64,000 nt of DNA, taken from NCBI RefSeq assembly GCF_050908995.1, contig NC_135121.1:14818001-14882000 (forward strand), in the 5' to 3' direction. Positions 56,741-64,000 of this stretch are shown piece by piece (within the stretch, counting starts at the first letter, position 1; each line of letters starts with the position of its first letter). The translations under genes were made by a program, and so were the position numbers. The stretch is from Andrena cerasifolii (Eukaryota > Arthropoda > Insecta > Hymenoptera > Andrenidae). The notes under the pieces are model-generated. The model was not told where the DNA came from. It did no database searches and saw only the letters and a program-made list of their open reading frames with translations.

Positions 56741-59266
56741 TTTTAGAATATGTAACGAGATTATAGTATCAGAAGTATTAGTGATAGTATAAGATACTTA
56801 TGTTGATAATGTGACGATATAGTAGTGTGTTTAATATTATTGTGTCATTGTAAGTTATACTATAATCTTCCTTATTACTGTCACCATTAATTACATGACA
56901 TTGTGTACTACTATATTCTTATATTAATAAAACAATGCAATTTTAAAAAGTCCAACTGTATTCCACGTCTATAGGCGTGTTTCACGGGGGACACGTGTCA
57001 CAAAGTTTTTAATTTGTTAGTGAAATGTTACATAATAAAATGTCCTTCACTTGCTACCTTTCTAAACCTTTATCCACATTGTTTAAAAAAAAATTCACAC
57101 TAGTTCATCTCAATTCTAAGTGGTTCTCTTCTTCCATCCACTTGTTCAATCACTTGCTGGAGTGTTAAGTAAGAACAGAAAAACACGATAAGACAAACAA
57201 CTTTAGAATGGCCTTCTATCCAAAATATTCCAATGCAAATGATCATGTACTATAATGTTAACGCACAGGAGATATACGGGGAGGACGCAAGCGCGATGGA
57301 ACGTATATTTCACATACATTATACGCGTGCGTGCATGTATTTGAATGTTTTATAATCACGAGCGGTACTTATAGTTTTTGATATTAAATAGTTGTTCGCT
57401 AACAAGCACTTTATTGTCTAATCTGGATACGAACCGGCCGGCCCCTCAGCATGTAAAGTAGTTAACTTCCAATTAACATACACGACTGAAAATATTCCAG
57501 TGAAATTTCGTGCACAAAAGCGGCAGTCATTGCAAATTAAAAAGCTGCGCGTCGCGGACTTCCATTTCATCGGAAGACACACTCTGAAACGAAACTTTTT
57601 CCAACATCCTACCGACGTCTCTGCAAACGATGGCTACACGCTCCCCCACAATAATTTACGTTCTCGCGCGAACCGCGTTTAAATGTTACTGCAATAATTA
57701 ATGAGGCTCACTTGTTGCACGAATCTTTTAAACGTTTCACGAATCGTACGGAGAATGTTTCGTTTGCACAGTGATCGCGTTTAAATTTTATTCGACGCTT
57801 GTGCATCACCGACGTGTGAAAATGTGGAAAGCTTTGGATAACGAAGAAAATCATTTTTTTTTTTAGAAGATGTATAAAGTGAAAGATTGATAAAAGAAGG
57901 TAGACTTTTATCCTGGGCCCTTAGCAGAGGGTGCCAATTTTTATTCATCCTCTTAAAATATTGACACTTAATAATACAATACATATTTCAGGAAAATTGA
58001 AATTTATTTTTAAAACTATATCCTAAATTTCTCAAAGTTCTCTAAAATTCTGTAATAAAGAAATACTCTAATCTCTGCTCAACCCTCCTCATCATTTCCG
58101 CCAGAATGCGAACGTGTACGCAGAATTAAAATACTAAAAATTAATCAACCAAAGTGATATACTAGAAGTCTTTCAATTCCCAGCAAAAAGAATTTACAAC
58201 GGGCACTCGGTAACGAAATGCTGACTTTTAAAGCCAGTCTTTTGAAATGAGCTGCACGAAACATTGCCACAGCACGAAAACCGTTGTGTGCATATTAAAT
58301 GCGAGTGTACAGAGGCTGGGGAAACGATTCCACAGGTCGTTCGTGAGAAACGGGCGACTTTCTGTTTTGACGCGGCGAGTTAAGCGCGCGGCGCCCCGAT
58401 CTTGGGCGGATCCCCGTGGTCTTTGTAAACGCGTGTAAACACTTTTTACCGTCGCCATTAGCGATGGCTAGTCGGTCATCGTGGACTTTGGCCGAGGAAC
58501 ACCGTGTGGATCGCGTGTCCTCAAACAATCTACCCCTTTTTCTTTATTTCTTCCCGGCCGCCCCCCTAATTATGTTTGCGCTCCTGAGTGCTCCCGCGCT
58601 TTTTTCTTCTAATTAGTCACTCGGTTAATCATGCCGCTCGCGCAAACGACATACGGGCCTTGGTCTGTCTCTCCTTTTTTCCCCCATTTCGTGTACATTT
58701 CAAGAAAGGAAGGGCTGCGAATTTCCGACCTGAAATGAAGACGTTTCTTCGGCAACAAGGGTACTTGCATCTTGTTCGTTTATTTAAAGAGAAATACTAG
58801 AGGAACTGGTTTGTTAGAATTGCGTATAGTTTGAGGGTATTATTTGTGACTTATTGTGGGAGGGATCTCATTCATGAAAACGGATATGTTTTGAAGAATT
58901 ATGTAAGGTGTGAAGATTCATTTGCAGACTACTTATCTTTCTGTATAGTACTTTGTTGCAGCTTATAGTATTTTTATTGCAGTTTATATGTTTGTTTACG
59001 CGTGGAATTAGTTAAGATTGTGTCAGAGGAGACACATTGTCTCCAAGAAACGTCGCGTCTGACTTATTACGGTACTTTTCTACTTAGAGACTCGTGTACC
59101 GTCTTCATTCTATTCTTGGTCCATCCGAGTGACATTTGTGGTCTCGTAACAATATCTAACAACGAGTTTAAAGTTATCAGCTGCAGAATGAATTCATTTG
59201 ACGTAAATAGTCCACGCGTTTTTTTGTTCATTAATGTCAAATCAATCCCACTTTACCAGTTCTACG
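56741..59266. other. AT-rich non-coding DNA
   Basis: Includes a strongly AT-rich stretch at 56740-56950 with repeated ATATAGTAGT-like and TATACTATAAT-like words in both orientations, but no clean element. Otherwise no recognised feature. Confidence 0.4.
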
Positions 59267-59419
59267 ATGCAACGAATTTTCTTCTTACTTTTTACTCTAT
59301 TTTTTATCATTCCGTTTGTAGAAACAGTCTGCACTCCAAATCTGAAGACAGACGGAAGAAACCCTGCCTACTTTGTCCACAAAGTTTCCAATCTTAAAAT
59401 TACTCATCTTCACGTCTGA
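59267..59419 (+). CDS. Possible small secreted peptide (50 codons), unverified
   Basis: From ATG 59267 the frame gives 50 residues. Residues 1-21 are a textbook-like hydrophobic leader (MQRIFFLLFTLFFIIPFVET). A short polar tail follows, with one Cys at position 22 and the segment TPNLKTDGRNPAYFVHK. The frame could end at TGA 59419 or be spliced onward. I do not recognise a family, there is no promoter evidence, and a longer overlapping frame (59002-59397) occupies another phase. Hydrophobic leaders arise by chance in T-rich DNA, so this is only a candidate. Confidence 0.15.
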   Translation: MQRIFFLLFTLFFIIPFVETVCTPNLKTDGRNPAYFVHKVSNLKITHLHV

Positions 59420-59650
59420 AGCTTCATTTCATATCCCTCTTTTCTCAACATTTTACTTACGAAATATATCCTGCTATCTATAAAAAAAATACCACTTTAA
59501 TCAAATTCAGCAAACTTTCAATTCCAGCAAAAGCAACATTACCTTTCCCCGTGAAAAACTTCTATGCCCATCTTCTGTATCATTAAACAACTTGCTTTTA
59601 TAATAAACAAGACGCCTGAATCTTCGAAAACTCAAAGTAGAAGCAAAGAT
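59420..59650. other. AT-rich non-coding DNA
   Basis: No recognised feature. Confidence 0.45.
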
Positions 59651-60430
59651 ACGTGCACATTACCAGGCCAATGAAGGGTCGATGTCGATCAGCCTCGATG
59701 GAGATCGTAGACGGTGGCCATTCGAAGTCCCCGTATGCAGGCGCGCGCCACGAAAAAGAGCGAATTCGAAGGGGGTTGTTTGCGCGACACGGCGGGAGTG
59801 GAGGAGTAACAGCTGTTTCCTCGTGTGTCGTAACGGCGCCAAGAGCGACGAGGGGGAAAAAAGAGAGCAGAAACCGGCCGGGGGAGGACGGGGAGGAAGA
59901 GGAGAAGAGAGTGAAGCAACAATCGAAACCGTGTCGGGCAACGACCGTGGCCCGTGCGCCGCACTTCACAAATGGACCGCCATTGTTGTTGTTGTTGTTT
60001 CAATGTCACCGTCCTTCATCGCGGTCACTTTTTTTCCTGGCCCTGTTCAGCCACATTCCCGTTTTTAAATCCCCGCTGAAGGGGCAGATAAGCGGCCCGA
60101 GATAGTTCCGGCGGGTATCAATTAGTCCAAGTCCGTGGGAGTAGTCGAAGGAACGGGGTGGAAGCGCGCGCTGCGAAAAAACGGGGGTTTCTTTGCAGTG
60201 GTAATTAGTTTCCTCTGCGAGGGTTGTCCAGTGGAAGAACGAGAAGGAAGGAAGGGGCTTCCTTTTAACGATAATTGGTTTGCTCGAGGAACGGAAGCGG
60301 AAGAGGTGGGAAATGAGAGGAAAGGAGAGACGGAGGAGGAAAAAAAAGTAAAAATCAGCACTGTATTAAGCGGTAATTGCGCGAGTCTCTGGGATGTGAT
60401 CAAACGTGTTTCTCTCTGTTCTCTGTGATC
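59651..60430. promoter_or_regulatory. GC-rich purine-biased block, possible regulatory region
   Basis: CpG-dense with a long G/A-rich top strand at 59845-59925 and 60225-60355. A (GTT)n run lies at about 59983-59999. Overlapping frames on both strands reach 150 codons (59653-60105) and are low complexity. Confidence 0.22.
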
Positions 60431-62430
60431 CTCAGCATTTTCTTCCCTGGAAAAATACGACGTCTCTGATTAAAAGAAGCTTTAGCCGAAGACGTGATTC
60501 AGATATGATTAAACGAGGGATTATCCGTTTCTTGGGAAACAGCATTAATTTCTGAGATACGGTTGGTTTCTTCGCGAGAACATTCTTATCTAAGTCTCAT
60601 CTTCGATAGATATTAAACTCGTATCTCTGCATTCTTATTGCGATAACGGATAAAATCGAAATCTCTTATAGCGTCGCTGAAATCTGATGGAATTCGTGCA
60701 TCGATTTCTCAAAGATAATCCCTGTATAATCTCTAAAGTAATCGTGGCTTTGCATATTTTCCTGTTGAAGACGGAACACCATATTTGCGTGCTGTCGCTC
60801 GAATGGGAGCGGGATGAACGAGTCTCGACGAGATGTACATGGAATACCTGATTCAAAGACTTTCTCTTTTTGCGATAAATAATGAGCTGCGGCCGTGTTT
60901 GTTCCCGTTCGTTTCACATGCTCATTAAAGCGTCGGATGGAAAGTGTATCGGCGTTAAAAGCCCCGGCAATAAATACAAGATAACCTGGTTAATTCATAT
61001 CTCTCGATACCGCTCGCTAATTACTCGTAATATCGATTCGGGGCGTGTAATTGTAAGCAAGGTTAACGATCGCTAAAATAAACTTACACCGTCATAACAC
61101 GACTTGCTTTATGTTCGACACTTTCCTTTATCTGTATTGGCAACGATATTGACGAACTCGTTGAAGTGTAGCCTCTTCAAATGAAATTTATCGTGCACGA
61201 TTATGCACGGCGATTGAAGGCGAATTTGATAATTTGGAAGTTTGTAAGTCTGGATTAAATACGAATGTGTCTGGTCATAGTTGGTCCAACAGATGACTCT
61301 TCGTAAAATTGAAGCCAGCGTAGCATTTTAGCAGTGCAAGTGACTTACTTTCTCCTGTTCTTCTGAAGTGCTGAATCCTATTTTTAATTTCCTGTATATG
61401 ATACACGCGCGCCATAAAAATACAGAATATTTAAGAAAAAGGAGTTGAAGGTTTTAGGAGCATACTATATCCAAGGAAACTGTCTGACGTGAAACTATCT
61501 AATTAAATTCTTTAATTTAATTCTTCTATTGTTTTTCCTCATCTTCCTGTTATTGAATCACGTAGTTTGAAAAAAACCTTGCTTGGTACTGATTTCTAAA
61601 ACTCTGACTGACTAAAACGAGAAGATATAGTAGCAAGACTACAATGCATACAAACTTTGAAGCCCTTGCAGAAAGTGTCTGCTGTTCATTCTTCTATCAA
61701 CTAATTTTTAATTAATTCTCCGCGATACACGCATTACCGTTTCCCTCATTCAATCCGTAAAGCCAGGTGGACAGGTTTAAATTCCAGCCGGATCAGAGTT
61801 TTTCAGGACTGTTTAATTAACTATTTATACGTGCTGCTCTCGTCAGTTTGGTGAATGACGATGCTGCGATGCCTAACACGATCACGTATTCCAGTCGAAC
61901 TGGAATTTATCGTGCCCATTTAATTAGTTTCCGTTTTAATCCGCGAATTTTCTTCTCACCGACAGCGTCTCGAAACACGCGCGTAACCTACACGCGCCTC
62001 GGATCACCTCTGTTCGATTAGTTCGAGAGTTAATTAATAACGAATGGGATGCCTTTGATACCCTGCTATAGCACCCTTTATTGAAGAACCACTCATAAAC
62101 TGAAACTTCGCGTTCCAGCGAGGATATTGCAACAAACAACGAAACGATACACTCACATTCATGAATTTTCCTTCCCACTGTGTTGGCGCTAGCAAGTTGC
62201 AATAACACAAAATAACAGGTAGATACCATTTATAACACAATCCCCTCGTGGAAAACGAACACTCTTTAAAACCAACGGAATCCCACAATTCTTAGCCACT
62301 GACCTCCAACTACACCCCCAGCTCCGACAATCCATTCAACTCCACGATAAACAAATTAAAGCTGCAAGTACGACAGAAGTCTCTCCGCCAAAAGTGTCTC
62401 ATCCTGCAACAGCTGAATTCGTGGAAAAAT
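60431..62430. other. Non-coding DNA without recognised feature
   Basis: About 2 kb of mixed sequence. Frames are under 100 codons. No repeat or paired end was recognised. Confidence 0.45.
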
Positions 62431-63522
62431 TTCTAATATCCTCCATAATATTCCGAAAAGTTTCCGTGGACGGCGTGGAACACTGTGTCAATGTAACAAA
62501 GTAAACAACCCTTCAGCAACACCCGTGACGACCAGAAAAGGATACCGGGAACACGTGGGCAGAGTGTCCACGAAACAGAAGAACCAACCAAGTGTCGATT
62601 TTCCCTCCAACCAGAGAGGGAGAGGGTAGTACGCCAGGCGACGTGTCGGACACGCCAGAGGGTGAAAGTATAGCGGCGGCTAGTAAAAGTGTTTCCCAAA
62701 GAAATTAAAGAGTGTACACGCCGCTGCCGGGCAAAGGGAACAGCACGCGTTCCTTTCATCGTAAACGAGCGCGAGGAGAGAGGGCAAGATTGATCCTATT
62801 CAGGTGCGGGATGCGGCGGTGCCGGGCAGCACCAAGACAACAACCGCGCTGGGAACAGTCTCAAAGAACTGGAATGCATCTCCATATTTCCGTTGTGTTC
62901 CGGGGCACGTAGAGCTCGCCTCGATCACGTAGACACGATCGAGCGACTCTAGAAAGAGAGAGAAGAGGCCGAGAGAAGCGGTGGCTAGTTGGGCGAGAGG
63001 AGCGGCGGGAGGAACGCTTGATAATTCCTGGGGCAAGGAAGCGAGGGTCAGTGGGGCGACAGGGGGTGTGCGTTAAGCCACACCCGCAAAAACAGCCCCC
63101 TGCAGCTCCAGCAGCGACCGAGCGCATCGACCGACCAGTTTCCCCACCATCAGCACCGCACACAACGCGAGCGACAAGTTCGACTCGGTTTGCAAAAGCT
63201 TCTCGAGGATACTAGGCTCTGGCTGCCACCCCTTGCCCCACGCCACCCAACTCAACCCTCCCCCCCAACCGTTTCCTTCGACCACCGCCGCCCGGTGCTT
63301 GCTTCTATTCCCGCCTCAGGATCCTCTTTTACGGGGTTATATGTGCATCGTTAGGTGGTCCGTGATACTCGGCACTGACACCCTCCCCCGTTCCCCAGAT
63401 CCCACGTTTACGCTTAAAGCTTCATTTGCACCTGTACGCACACGTATGTATGTACGTACGCCCGCGCTGGATCTGAAAGGCCGCTGGCCGGGCGCAGAGG
63501 CGACGTACGAGAGCATTGGAAG
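62431..63522 (+). promoter_or_regulatory. GC-rich block ending in a strong splice donor, candidate first exon
   Basis: CpG-dense DNA whose right edge carries ttggaag|gtaaga (exon end 63522, GT at 63523). In the last 78 nt before the donor an ATG at 63445 opens a frame containing ALDLKGRWPGAEATYE that reaches the donor. A first exon with a short coding start or long 5' untranslated region would fit, with transcription to the right and the rest of the gene outside the window. There is no homology to support it. Confidence 0.28.
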
Positions 63523-64000
63523 GTAAGATAGCGGGGGTGGCTTTGGATGAGAGACCGGAGAGTTGGTAGGAGGTGGCTGGGTCGTTTGAAGGTGAACGTA
63601 GGCATTTTTCATTTTGCTTAAGTATCGGAGGGATTGTCTTTCGTGGGGTGTTTGCAGGTTGAGAGGGATATTGCGTGGATCGAGATGTATGAATCGAAGC
63701 AATGTACGAGGAGTAAGAGAATAACGGGGCTGCGCACAGAAAGGGATGAAGTGGTGGGGAAAATAGAGGCTCAGTTGAACCTGTGTAAGTAGCAATTTAG
63801 TAACTATCTGGGGGAGTTTTGTAGTGTACCTCCATGGAAGAGGCAAGCCTGATTGTGCATTTATAACGCGGCTGCGCGATATTGTGTAATAACGAAGGAA
63901 TCCCCGATAAGAATCGAGGAATTTGACTTGTAGGAGATAAGAAGAGTGTTTAACGGAACTAATGGAAATTTTATTTGTCTCGGATCAATGGTTGAGTAAT
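63523..64000. other. Non-coding DNA, possible start of an intron
   Basis: Follows the donor-like site. G-rich then AT-rich. No recognised feature. A minus frame of 169 codons (63337-63846) is Pro/Leu/Thr-rich and unconvincing. Confidence 0.35.

Noticed and set aside
56741..56950. AT-rich ATATAGTAGT/ACTACTATAT words as inverted transposon ends
   Set aside because: Matches are short and simple-sequence-like. No consistent tip or target duplication.

Overview
This window looks like non-coding DNA from an arthropod nuclear genome, most likely a hymenopteran such as a bee, wasp or ant. That placement is inference. CpG is not depleted, AT-rich stretches alternate with GC-rich CpG-dense blocks of 0.3 to 2 kb, and the decayed DNA transposons (pogo-type, piggyBac-like, hAT, Transib) fit that group. 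There is no prokaryotic gene organisation, rRNA, CRISPR array or recognisable tRNA. No open frame resembles a conserved host protein. The longest frames (about 200 to 218 codons) sit in low-complexity GC-rich DNA and overlap long frames in other phases, which marks them as chance. The window is best read as a long intron or intergenic landscape with a few possible untranslated or small exons.

The supportable content is a dense set of small, mostly non-autonomous DNA transposons, many with both ends and the target-site duplication visible. TA-flanked inverted-repeat elements lie at 2960-3349, 5700-6892, 10367-11120, 14685-16034, 36411-36626, 40297-41311 and 42879-43169. The 40297-41311 element still encodes an N-terminal pipsqueak/pogo-type helix-turn-helix, which ties at least that family to the pogo branch of Tc1/mariner. 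The four larger ones repeat an element-specific word inside both ends. A 966-bp Transib-like element (17851-18816) begins and ends with CACAGTGG and has a perfect CGGCG duplication. A 1,114-bp hAT element (24476-25589) has a perfect 8-bp duplication and a decayed transposase C-terminus, and its other end recurs inverted at 48117. piggyBac-like elements lie at 45951-46878 (TTAA both sides) and 42507-42868. Large inverted repeats of unknown class lie at 22626-23059, 28874-29333 and 7877-8785.

GC-rich CpG-dense blocks at about 3.7-5.1, 7.1-7.8, 9.2-9.9, 17.0-17.6, 20.2-20.5, 23.4-24.0, 29.6-31.7, 32.8-33.5, 39.4-40.1, 41.7-42.3, 43.6-45.2, 47.05-47.95, 48.9-50.4, 51.7-52.6, 59.65-60.4 and 62.4-63.5 kb carry long purine/pyrimidine strand switches, G-runs and microsatellites, including a 20-unit (TC) tract. 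They are candidate promoters or first-exon regions. A few good splice-site contexts are recorded as low-confidence exon candidates: 5287-5384, 45581-45700, and donors at 22577, 31665, 37865, 49427, 53280 and 63523. Remaining stretches are mixed or AT-rich DNA in which nothing recognisable was found.
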